Positions 8,170 through 15,540 of a stretch of DNA of 64,000 bases are shown here, in pieces (within the stretch, counting starts at the first letter, position 1; every line of letters starts with the position of its first letter). Source of the stretch: Streptomyces sp. IMTB 2501 (GTDB lineage: Bacteria; Actinomycetota; Actinomycetes; Streptomycetales; Streptomycetaceae); NCBI RefSeq assembly GCF_001953885.1, contig NZ_MQUS01000031.1:1-64000 (forward strand). The letters run 5' to 3'. The translations under genes and the position numbers were made by a program. Below the pieces are notes generated by a model, which made no database searches, was not told the origin of the DNA, and worked only from the letters and a program-made list of their open reading frames with translations.

Positions 8170-8687
8170 GGCAAGGCGGGCGGCAGCAGCGGCTTGAGCC
8201 GCACCGGCGAGGACAGCACGATCGAGGTCGTCGTACGGCCCAGCGCCGAGGTCTGCTCCAGGATCTCCTCCAGGTGCACGGTGTCGGTGACGGCGGCCTT
8301 CAGGATCCAGCAGTCCTCGCCGACGACGTGGTGCACCTCGGTGATCTCCGGCCGGCCGATCAGCGCCAGGGTCCTCGGGTGCTTGAGGGTGTAGCCGCCG
8401 TGCGGGTTCACCCGGATGAAGGCCTGGATGCCGTAGCCGAGGCGGCCGGGCGCGACCCGGGCGGCGTACCCCTCGACCACGCCCGCAGCCTCCAGCCGGC
8501 GCACCCGCTCGGCCACGGCCGCCGGACTCAGACTGACCCGCCGGCCCAGCTCGCTGAGCCTGATCCGCCCGTCCGTCTGCAGCAGTTCGAGGATCTGCCG
8601 GTCCACCCCGTCGAAGGCCACCGATGTTTCGTTGGCGACGGCCCGCAGCTGCCGCGGTTCTTTCGGTGCGGTGGCCGTATGTCCCAT
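8166..8687 (-). CDS. Lrp/AsnC family transcriptional regulator
   Basis: 173 residues. An N-terminal HTH (FDGVDRQILELLQTDGRIRLSELGRRVSLSPAAVAERVRRLEAAGVV region) is followed by the RAM ligand-binding domain with the typical EVHHVVGEDCWILK segment. Such proteins sense amino acids or related ligands as octamers. The ATG at 8687 has a GGGGGAGA site directly upstream. It is divergent from the SDR gene at 8728, with only 40 bp between them, so it may regulate that gene as well as itself. Confidence 0.9.
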   Translation of the reverse strand: MGHTATAPKEPRQLRAVANETSVAFDGVDRQILELLQTDGRIRLSELGRRVSLSPAAVAERVRRLEAAGVVEGYAARVAPGRLGYGIQAFIRVNPHGGYTLKHPRTLALIGRPEITEVHHVVGEDCWILKAAVTDTVHLEEILEQTSALGRTTTSIVLSSPVRLKPLLPPALP

Positions 8688-8727
8688 GTCTCCCCCTTCT
8701 TGAGGCCGCTGTGCAGCCCGGAGAATT

Positions 8728-9642
8728 ATGGTCATGGGAAAGGCGCGAGAGGTACTGGTGATCGGCGGCAACCGCTATTTCGGCAAGCGGCTGATCGGGC
8801 GGCTGCTGGCAGCCGGTGACCGGGTGACGGTCCTGAACCGGGGTTCGGCGGCCCCGCCGCCGGGCGCGGTGCACGTGATCGCCGACCGGAACGACGAAGC
8901 GGCCCTGACCGAGGCCGTCGGGACACGGACGTTCGACGTCGTCCTCGACCAGGTCTGCTACACCCCGCGCCAGGCGGCGATCGCCCGCCGGGTCTTCGCC
9001 GGGCGCACCGGCCGCTATGTGCTGACCTCGACAGTGGAGGTGTACGAGCACGAGGACTGCGAGGTGCCCGTACCGGAGAGCGCGGTGGACCCGGCCATGT
9101 GCCCGGTGGACCTGGAACTGCCGTGGGACGACCCCGGGTTCCTCCAGTCGCACTACGGCGAGGGCAAGCGGCAGGCGGAGGCGGTGCTGCAGGGTTCCGG
9201 CTTCCCGTTCGTGTCCGTCCGGGTGGCGCATGTCCTGGGCGGTGACGACGACTTCACGGGCCGCCTCCAGCACTACGCCGGCCGCATCCGCGCCGGTGCC
9301 CCCATAGCCGTACCGCCGCTCGTGCATCCGGCGACGTACGTTCACGTCGAGGAGATCGCGGACTTCGTCTTCTGGGCGGCGGGCGAGGGGTTCACGGGCC
9401 CGGTGAACGCCGCCTCCCACGGAGAGCTGGGCGTCGAGGAGCTGTGCGCGGAGGTGGCGGCCCACCTCGGCGCGGCCGGGCCGGTGTTCACGGTGACCGA
9501 CTCCGCCGAGGTCTCCCCGTTCGCCTTCCGGCGCCACTACGCCATGGACAACTCCCGGGCCGTCAGGCTCGGTTTCTCCTTCGGGACGGTACGGCAGTGG
9601 CTGCCGAAGGCCGTCGCCGAGACCTTGGGAAAGGACAACTGA
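8728..9642 (+). CDS. NAD-dependent epimerase/dehydratase (extended SDR) family protein
   Basis: 304 residues. The Rossmann motif is VIGGNRYFGKRL near residues 10-21; the expected YxxxK appears as HYGEGKRQAE in the middle of the protein. The family includes sugar-nucleotide epimerases and chloroplast RNA-binding CSP41-like proteins, which this GGNRYFG variant resembles; substrate unknown. ATG at 8728 with GGAG 5 nt upstream. The aldo/keto reductase gene starts 2 nt after its stop, so the two form an operon and may act on related carbonyl substrates. Confidence 0.8.
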   Translation: MVMGKAREVLVIGGNRYFGKRLIGRLLAAGDRVTVLNRGSAAPPPGAVHVIADRNDEAALTEAVGTRTFDVVLDQVCYTPRQAAIARRVFAGRTGRYVLTSTVEVYEHEDCEVPVPESAVDPAMCPVDLELPWDDPGFLQSHYGEGKRQAEAVLQGSGFPFVSVRVAHVLGGDDDFTGRLQHYAGRIRAGAPIAVPPLVHPATYVHVEEIADFVFWAAGEGFTGPVNAASHGELGVEELCAEVAAHLGAAGPVFTVTDSAEVSPFAFRRHYAMDNSRAVRLGFSFGTVRQWLPKAVAETLGKDN

Positions 9643-9643
9643 C

Positions 9644-10522
9644 ATGCAGTACCGCAGCCTTGGCGGACTCCCGGTGAGCGCGGTCGGGCTCGGGGCCATG
9701 CCGCTGTCCATCGAGGGACGCCCGGACGAGAGACGCGCCCTGGCCACGGTGCACGCGGCGCTGGAGGCGGGCGTGACACTGCTGGACACGGCCGACTCCT
9801 ACCATCTGCCGGGCCAGGACCCCGGCCACAACGAACTGCTGGTCGCCCGCGCACTCGCCACCTACGGCGGTGACACCGACGGCGTGCTGGTGGCCACCAA
9901 GGGCGGCCGGGGCCGCCCGGCCGACGGCAGCTGGACGGTGACGGGCACGCCCCGGCATCTCAAGGCGGCCGCCGAGGCCTCCGCGAAGCGGCTCGGCGTC
10001 GAGGCGATCGGGCTGTACCAGCTGCACAAGCCCGACCCGGCCGTACCCTTCGAGGAGTCCGTCGGCGCACTGCGCGAACTGCTGGACGAGGGCACGATCC
10101 GGCTGGCGGGCCTCTCCAACGTGGACGCGGACCAGATCCGGCGGGCCCGCGCGATCCTCGGTGACCGTCTGGTGTCGGTACAGAACCGCTACTCCCCCGA
10201 GGTTCGCGACAGCGAGCCGGAGCTGCGGCTGTGCGCGGAGCTGGGGCTGGCGTTCCTGCCCTGGAGCCCACTGGGCGGGATCTCGCGCAGCTCCCTGGAC
10301 GGGCCCTCGGGGCCGGCGCACCGCGCCGCGGGGTTCACGGCGTTCCACGAGGTGGCGCGCGAGCGGGAGGTGAGCCCGCAGCAGGTCTGCCTGGCCTGGC
10401 TGCTCTCCCGCTCCCCGGCCGTGGTCCCGATCCCGGGCGCGAGCCGACCGGAGACGATCCGGGACTCGGCACGGGCGGCGGACCTGCACCTGACCGATCA
10501 GGAGCTGGCGAGACTTACCTAG
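9644..10522 (+). CDS. Aldo/keto reductase
   Basis: 292 residues. The AKR active-site elements are present: LLDTADSYH (Asp and Tyr), VATKGG (Lys) and LYQLHKPD (His). The NADPH-binding end is VVPIPGASRPETI. Such enzymes reduce aldehydes or ketones; substrate unknown. Translation is probably coupled to the preceding SDR gene. Its stop is followed within 10 nt by an inverted repeat that separates it from the convergent membrane-protein gene. Confidence 0.9.
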   Translation: MQYRSLGGLPVSAVGLGAMPLSIEGRPDERRALATVHAALEAGVTLLDTADSYHLPGQDPGHNELLVARALATYGGDTDGVLVATKGGRGRPADGSWTVTGTPRHLKAAAEASAKRLGVEAIGLYQLHKPDPAVPFEESVGALRELLDEGTIRLAGLSNVDADQIRRARAILGDRLVSVQNRYSPEVRDSEPELRLCAELGLAFLPWSPLGGISRSSLDGPSGPAHRAAGFTAFHEVAREREVSPQQVCLAWLLSRSPAVVPIPGASRPETIRDSARAADLHLTDQELARLT

Positions 10523-10530
10523 CGCCCCAA

Positions 10531-10596
10531 CAGGCAACGTTCACCCCGTCGCGACGCCCGGCCCTTGACGGGCAAACGTTGCCTGCCAGGGCACTA
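10531..10596. terminator. Convergent-end inverted repeat, also a dispersed repeat copy
   Basis: CAGGCAACGTT (10531-10541) is perfectly inverted as AACGTTGCCTG (10575-10585), and the element runs into the stop codon of the leftward gene (10594-10596). It would fold in either direction and probably ends both converging transcripts. Two blocks of it recur at 33329-33492, also between converging genes: an identical 19-mer (10544-10562 and 33345-33363) and a near-identical ACGGGCAAACGTTGCC block. Confidence 0.7.
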
Positions 10597-11358
10597 GACG
10601 GTCACCCCGGCCGACTCCTCCACCTCCATCAGCGAGGCGCTGTGCCGTTCCTCCTCGAACTTCTTCCGTCCGCCCCGCAGCCCGAACAGCCGCTTCGCGA
10701 GAGCGATGTAGAGCACGGCGAGGATGTTCAGCACCAGGGTGGCGATCTTCAGATAGCTGACCTTCTCGGTGAGTTCGTAGATCTCCAGCGGGAGGAACGC
10801 GGCGGTGGCGATGACCGTCAGGTACTCCGCCCAGCGCTTGGCGTACCAGAGGCCGACCGCCTCGACCAGCTCGATCAGCGCGTAGGCGAGCAGCAGGGCG
10901 GCCACCAGCAGCAGCGTGGAGTGCTTGTAGCCGAAGGCCTTCTGGATGGAGCCGACGACCGGTGAGTGGTCGAGGTCGTAGTGGAAGTGCCGGAAGACCG
11001 GGCGGAAGACGTCCAGGTTCTGGTTGAAGAGCTTGCGCACCGCGTCCTGGCTGTTGCTGAACTTCCACACCGCGACCGCGACGAGCACGATGAACACCCC
11101 GCGCACCGCCCGCTCGATCGCCAGGAAGCGCAGGATGAACAGGTCCCGGAGCACCTTTCCGCGCGGCACCAGCGGGGCGTCGGCGGCCGGCCCCGAGCCG
11201 TGCGGCGCACCGAGCACGAAGTCACCGCAGCGCAGACAGCGCCACACGTCCCCGAGCGCGGTCTCGGCGTGCAGCCGGCGGCGCAGCCGGGGGTCGTCGG
11301 GCGCGTAGGTCACATGCCCCTTCCGCGCGCAGGTCCGCCGGTCCCAGTCGATCTTCAT
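10594..11358 (-). CDS. DUF2127-like integral membrane protein
   Basis: 254 residues. The N-terminal 60 residues are cytoplasmic-looking and contain a CxxC pair (WRCLRCGDF) plus an upstream Cys-His (TCARKGH), a possible zinc knuckle. Then come about four membrane segments (RAVRGVFIVLVAVAVW, STLLLVAALLLAYALIELV, YLTVIATAAFLPLEIY, IATLVLNILAVLYIAL) typical of DUF2127, ending in an acidic tail. Function unknown. The ATG at 11358 is chosen because GGAGG lies 8 nt before it; an ATG at 11373 is also in frame. Confidence 0.75.
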   Translation of the reverse strand: MKIDWDRRTCARKGHVTYAPDDPRLRRRLHAETALGDVWRCLRCGDFVLGAPHGSGPAADAPLVPRGKVLRDLFILRFLAIERAVRGVFIVLVAVAVWKFSNSQDAVRKLFNQNLDVFRPVFRHFHYDLDHSPVVGSIQKAFGYKHSTLLLVAALLLAYALIELVEAVGLWYAKRWAEYLTVIATAAFLPLEIYELTEKVSYLKIATLVLNILAVLYIALAKRLFGLRGGRKKFEEERHSASLMEVEESAGVTV

Positions 11359-11466
11359 CCCCCGTGCCTCCATACAGGTGCTGACTCACACGTACTGACG
11401 CCAAACACGAACGTGCCGTTCCGAATGATCCGGAGCGGCACGTTAGTGGATCGGGGCAAGGGATGC

Positions 11467-13140
11467 TCAGCCGGCCGAGCTGTCCACCAGTTCCTTCTCC
11501 TCGGCCTTCACGTCCGGCGCGGCGGTTTCACGGCGCGGCAGCAGAACGGCCACGAGGATCGTGCCGGCGCCGAGGATCACCGCGCCGACCAGGCTGGTGT
11601 GCGCGACGGCGTCGGAGAAGGAGGAGCCGACCGCGTGGGCCATCTGCCGGGCGCCTGCGGCGAGTTCGGTGGCCTGCTGCTTGAGCTGGGCGGCCTGCTG
11701 CGGGTTGGTGGCGTGTGCCGCCTGCGCGGCCAGCTGGTGCGCCTTCTCGCCGATGCCCTGCGCGACCGCGTATCCGGCGCCGACCGAGTCCTGCGCGGTG
11801 TCCAGGGCGCTCGCGGGCAGCTTGCTGCCGGCGATGGCGTCGCTCAGATGGTTGCCGTACGAGGTGGCGAGCAGCGAGCCGAGGATCGCGATGCCGAGCG
11901 AGCCGCCCAGCTCCAGCGAGGTGTCGTTGACCGCGCCGCCGACGCCCAGCTCGGACTCCGGGAAGGCGCCCATGATCGCGTCGGTGCAGGGCGAGAGGGC
12001 GAGGCCGATGGCGAGGCCCAGGATGATCAGGGGGGCGAGGAAGTCGCTGTACGTCGAGCCCGCGTCGACCCGGGTGAGCAGGGCGAGGGCGGTGGTGCCG
12101 CCGACCATGCCCGCGCTGACCGTCCATTTCATGCCGACGCGCGGGGTCAGGAAGCCGGTCAGGGCCGAGCCGGCGAAGACGGCGCCGGCCAGCGGCAGCA
12201 TCCGTACGCCGGTCTCCAGGGCGTCGTAGCCAAGGACGAACTGCAGGTGCTGGGTGAGGTAGTAGAAGGCACCGAAGACGGCCAGGAAGAACAGGGCCAC
12301 GGCGAGGTTGGAGCCCGCGAAACCGCGGTGCGTGAAGCGGCGGACGTCCAGGATCGGGCGGGGGTGGCGCAGCTCCCAGAGGACGAAGGCGACCAGGCCG
12401 GCGCCCGCGACCACCGCCGCCGTCACGGCCTTCACGCCCCAGCCGAAGTGCGGGCCCTCGATGATCATGTAGATCAGGGAGCCGGTCCAGATCACCGACA
12501 GGAGGCCGCCGACATAGTCGATGCGGTCGTGGTGACCGGCCTTGGACGGCGGGATGAGCACGAAGGCGGCGACGATCGCCACGGCCGCGACGGGCACGTT
12601 GATCAGGAAGGTCGAGGACCAGCCGTGGTCGCGCAGCAGCGCGCCGGCGACCACGGGACCCGCGGCGATGGCGAGGCCGGCCGTCGCCGTCCACAGCGTG
12701 ATCGCCTTGGCCCGCTCCGCCCGCGGGAAGGTCGCGGCGAGCAGGGAGAGCGTGGCGGGCATGATCAGCGCCGCGCCGACGCCCATCACGGCGCGGGCCG
12801 CGATGACGGTCGCCGCGCTGTCGGCGAGGTAGCCGAAGACGGCGCCGCCGCCGAAGACGAGAAGGCCGAGGACCAGGGCGCCCCGCCGGCTGTACTTGTC
12901 GCCGATCGCGCCGAGCAGCAGCATCAGCGCCGCGTAGGGGACGGTGTAGCCGTCGATCACCCACTGCAGGTCGGCGCTGGAGAGCCCGAGGTCCTTCGTC
13001 ATGTCGGGCGCGGCGACCGTGAGGGCGGTGTTCGCCATCACGATGATCAGCAGGCTCAGGCAGAGCACGAGCAGTGCCCACCAGCGCCGGGCGTACGGAC
13101 GCTCCATCTTCTCGACCGGTTCGGTCATGACGAGTCGCAT
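11467..13140 (-). CDS. DHA2-family MFS drug exporter
   Basis: About 557 residues with 14 membrane segments, as in QacA/EmrB-type proton antiporters. Seen motifs: motif A GDKYSRRGALVLG after TM2, the motif-C-like TATAGLAIAAGPVVAGALL in TM5, and a long C-terminal periplasmic loop (about residues 430-510) rich in Ala/Gln/Thr. Substrates are unknown; such pumps export cationic drugs or natural products. The start at 13140 is best supported by an AGGAAGG site 11 nt upstream; ATG 13128 lacks one. It is divergent from a TetR gene, with three identical-type operators between them, so TetR repression is very likely. Confidence 0.9.
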   Translation of the reverse strand: MRLVMTEPVEKMERPYARRWWALLVLCLSLLIIVMANTALTVAAPDMTKDLGLSSADLQWVIDGYTVPYAALMLLLGAIGDKYSRRGALVLGLLVFGGGAVFGYLADSAATVIAARAVMGVGAALIMPATLSLLAATFPRAERAKAITLWTATAGLAIAAGPVVAGALLRDHGWSSTFLINVPVAAVAIVAAFVLIPPSKAGHHDRIDYVGGLLSVIWTGSLIYMIIEGPHFGWGVKAVTAAVVAGAGLVAFVLWELRHPRPILDVRRFTHRGFAGSNLAVALFFLAVFGAFYYLTQHLQFVLGYDALETGVRMLPLAGAVFAGSALTGFLTPRVGMKWTVSAGMVGGTTALALLTRVDAGSTYSDFLAPLIILGLAIGLALSPCTDAIMGAFPESELGVGGAVNDTSLELGGSLGIAILGSLLATSYGNHLSDAIAGSKLPASALDTAQDSVGAGYAVAQGIGEKAHQLAAQAAHATNPQQAAQLKQQATELAAGARQMAHAVGSSFSDAVAHTSLVGAVILGAGTILVAVLLPRRETAAPDVKAEEKELVDSSAG

Positions 13141-13195
13141 GGCAGGGGTCGCCTTCCTCGGATGCGCGACGAGATGTGATGCGGGGAGTGAAACT

Positions 13196-13256
13196 TGCAC
13201 AGTTACGTGCAATTGCACAACCATGTGCAATGTACGCCGCTGCACAGCACTGTGCA
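13196..13256. promoter_or_regulatory. Three tandem TetR-type operators
   Basis: Three copies of the palindrome TGCAC-N6-GTGCA occupy 13196-13211, 13214-13229 and 13241-13256 in the divergent exporter/TetR intergenic region. Copies 1 and 2 extend to TTGCAC/GTGCAA; copy 3 differs in one outer base. Centres are 18 and 27 bp apart. This fits cooperative binding of the TetR protein encoded at 13299. Confidence 0.8.
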
Positions 13257-13298
13257 AGTTGACCGGGGAAGACGGAGCCGAGGCAGAGGGAAGGCAGA

Positions 13299-13922
13299 AT
13301 GACGGCCATGACCACGGGTAACACCAGCCGCGCCGACGCCAACCGGCGCCGCATCCTCGACGTCGCCCTCGCCGAACTGCTGCGCGATCCCGACGCCTCC
13401 ATGGACCAGATCGCGCGCGCCGCGGGCGTCGTACGACGGACGGTGTACGGCCATTTCCCCAGCCGTGAGGCGCTGATCAGCACCCTGGTCGACGGGGCCG
13501 TGGAGGCGCTGGCGGACGCGGACGCCCGGGCGCGGGACGGTGTGGCGGATCCGGCGGAGTCGGTGGCCCGCTCGGTGCTCGCGATCTGGGAGATCGCCGA
13601 CCGCTATCGGCTGCTGGTGGCCCTGGCCCAGCGCACGGTCACCGTCCAGGGCATCCGCGAACGCCTCGCCCCGCTGCGCGCCAACAAGGTCGAGCTGCTC
13701 CAACGGGGCCTGGCGGCGGGCGTGTTCAGTTCACCGCTGCCGGCGCCGGCGCTGGCCTATGTGCACGAGCAGCTGCTTTTCGCGGTGATGGAGGCGGTGA
13801 ACGACGGCCTCGTGGCAGCGGACGAGGCGGGCCGCTCGGCCACGGTCACGGTGCTGACCGCGGCGGGCATGCCCGCCTCGCTCGCCACCGCGCTGGTGGC
13901 CAAGGTGAGTGCAGAGTCGTAG
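13299..13922 (+). CDS. TetR family repressor, probably of the adjacent exporter
   Basis: 207 residues. The N-terminal HTH reads RRRILDVALAEL... DQIARAAGVVRRTVYGHFPSREALI, a clear TetR domain with YGHF in the recognition region; the ligand domain is all-helical. ATG at 13299 with GGAAGG 4 nt upstream is preferred to the ATG at 13308. Divergent from the MFS exporter; the three palindromes between them probably mediate autoregulation and exporter repression, relieved by an export substrate. Confidence 0.92.
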   Translation: MTAMTTGNTSRADANRRRILDVALAELLRDPDASMDQIARAAGVVRRTVYGHFPSREALISTLVDGAVEALADADARARDGVADPAESVARSVLAIWEIADRYRLLVALAQRTVTVQGIRERLAPLRANKVELLQRGLAAGVFSSPLPAPALAYVHEQLLFAVMEAVNDGLVAADEAGRSATVTVLTAAGMPASLATALVAKVSAES

Positions 13923-13943
13923 ACGAACCGGCCGTGGAAAATG

Positions 13944-13984
13944 CCGGATGCCCGGCCCCGGTTCAGGCGGGGCCGGACATCCGG
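13944..13984. terminator. Bidirectional stem-loop terminator
   Basis: CCGGATG and CCGGCCCC on the left pair with GGGGCCGG and CATCCGG on the right around a short loop. It lies between the converging TetR (ends 13922) and dicarboxylate transporter (ends 13998) genes. No T-run, as is usual in Streptomyces. Confidence 0.75.
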
Positions 13985-13997
13985 TGATCTCTGCGGA

Positions 13998-15377
13998 TCA
14001 GGCCTTTGCCAGCGCCTTTTCCTGCGGCTCGGGCACCTCGGTGACCGTCCCCTGGTTCTCGTCCAGCAGCGTGGTCTCGTCGAACGGCAGATCACCGGCG
14101 AGCACCCGCCGCACCCGCTCCTTGTCGATCTCCTTGGTCCACGTGCCCACCAGCACCGTCGCCACCGCGTTGCCCGCGAAGTTGGTCAGCGCGCGGGCCT
14201 CGCTCATGAAGCGGTCGATGCCGACGATCAGGCCGACGCCGTCGACCAGCGCGGGCTTGTGCGACTGGAGGCCGCCGGCCAGGGTGGCGAGCCCGGCGCC
14301 GCTGACGCCCGCCGCGCCCTTGGACGCCAGCAGCAGGAACAGCAGCAGCGGAATCTGCTCGCCGACCGACATCGGCGTGCCCAGCGCGTCCGCGATGTAC
14401 AGCGACGCCATGGTCATGTAGATCATCGTGCCGTCGAGGTTGAAGGAGTAACCGGTCGGCACGGTGATACCGACGACCGGCTTGCTGACGCCCAGGTGCT
14501 CCATCTTCGCGATCAGCCGCGGCAGCGCGGACTCGGAGGACGAGGTGGACAGGATCAGCAGGAACTCCCGCGCCAGGTACTTGCACAGCGAGAAGATGTT
14601 CAGCCCCGCGACGATCCGCAGGACCGCGCCGAGTACGACGAAGACGAACAGGACGCAGGTGACGTAGAACCCGAGCATCAGCACGGCGAGGCTCTTCAGC
14701 GCGTCCAGCCCGGCCGAACCGGTCACCGCCGCGATCGCGCCGAAGGCACCGATCGGCGCGGCCCACATGACCATCGACAGGATGCGGAAGACCAGCCGCT
14801 GGATGTGCTCGATGCCGCGCAGCACCGGCTGCCCGACCGAGCCCATGGCCTGCAGCGCGAACCCGGCGAGCAGGGCCACCAGCAGCGTCTGGAGGACCTG
14901 GCCCCCGGTGAAGGCGGAGACGAACGTGGTCGGGATGATCGACAGCACGAAGTCGACGGGCGGCAGCGCGTCGGCGGACACCTGGGCGTGCCCGGTCGCC
15001 TTGATGGCGTTGGTCAGGTGCAGCCCGTCACCCGGGTGCAGCACATTGCCGACGACGAGCCCGATCGCGAGCGCGACGAGCGACATCACGAGGAAGTAGC
15101 CGAGGGCGATACCGCCGACGGCGCCGACCTTGGCGGCTTTCCGTACCGACCCGATACCGAGCACGATCGTGCAGAAGATGATCGGCGAGATCATCATCTT
15201 GATCAGGTTGACGAAACCGGTACCGAGCGGTTTCAGCTGGACCGCGGCGTCGGGCCAGATGAGTCCCACGGCGATGCCGAGCGCGACCGCCACGATGACG
15301 GCGATGTACAGGTAATGGGTCCGGTCCCGTTTCACACGGGGTACGGCAGGTGCCGTATCGGGGGTGCTGGCGGCCAC
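13998..15377 (-). CDS. dctA: Dicarboxylate/amino acid:cation symporter, DctA-like
   Basis: 459 residues, typical for the DAACS family. The diagnostic elements are a serine-rich re-entrant loop (LSTSSSESALPRL), the TM7 motif GYSFNLDGT and the HP2/TM8 segment SKGAAGVSGAGL ... NFAGNAVATV. It should import succinate, fumarate and malate with protons or sodium. The GTG at 15377 is chosen because AAGGAGG lies 6-7 nt upstream; other in-frame starts further upstream (15407, 15425) lack a site. Divergent from a DcuS/DcuR-type system that is the likely regulator, as in other bacteria. Confidence 0.85.
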   Translation of the reverse strand: MAASTPDTAPAVPRVKRDRTHYLYIAVIVAVALGIAVGLIWPDAAVQLKPLGTGFVNLIKMMISPIIFCTIVLGIGSVRKAAKVGAVGGIALGYFLVMSLVALAIGLVVGNVLHPGDGLHLTNAIKATGHAQVSADALPPVDFVLSIIPTTFVSAFTGGQVLQTLLVALLAGFALQAMGSVGQPVLRGIEHIQRLVFRILSMVMWAAPIGAFGAIAAVTGSAGLDALKSLAVLMLGFYVTCVLFVFVVLGAVLRIVAGLNIFSLCKYLAREFLLILSTSSSESALPRLIAKMEHLGVSKPVVGITVPTGYSFNLDGTMIYMTMASLYIADALGTPMSVGEQIPLLLFLLLASKGAAGVSGAGLATLAGGLQSHKPALVDGVGLIVGIDRFMSEARALTNFAGNAVATVLVGTWTKEIDKERVRRVLAGDLPFDETTLLDENQGTVTEVPEPQEKALAKA

Positions 15378-15540
15378 GGCTGCCCTCCTTGACGTCTTCG
15401 TCGGCATCACCGGCGTGCGGCTCACGTCCGGGGGTTGTGGGGGATGCCGTGACTATCTCCCGCCCTGTGAGAGCGGTCACCCTTCCGTTCATTTAGTTCA
15501 CGCTTAACCGACGAGACACCCGAAGAGGCACACTGCTGAC

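Noticed and set aside
10966..13179. A 737-codon open frame opposite the DUF2127 and MFS genes
   Set aside because: It spans two separate genes and their gap and is highly charged and repetitive, as expected of a shadow.
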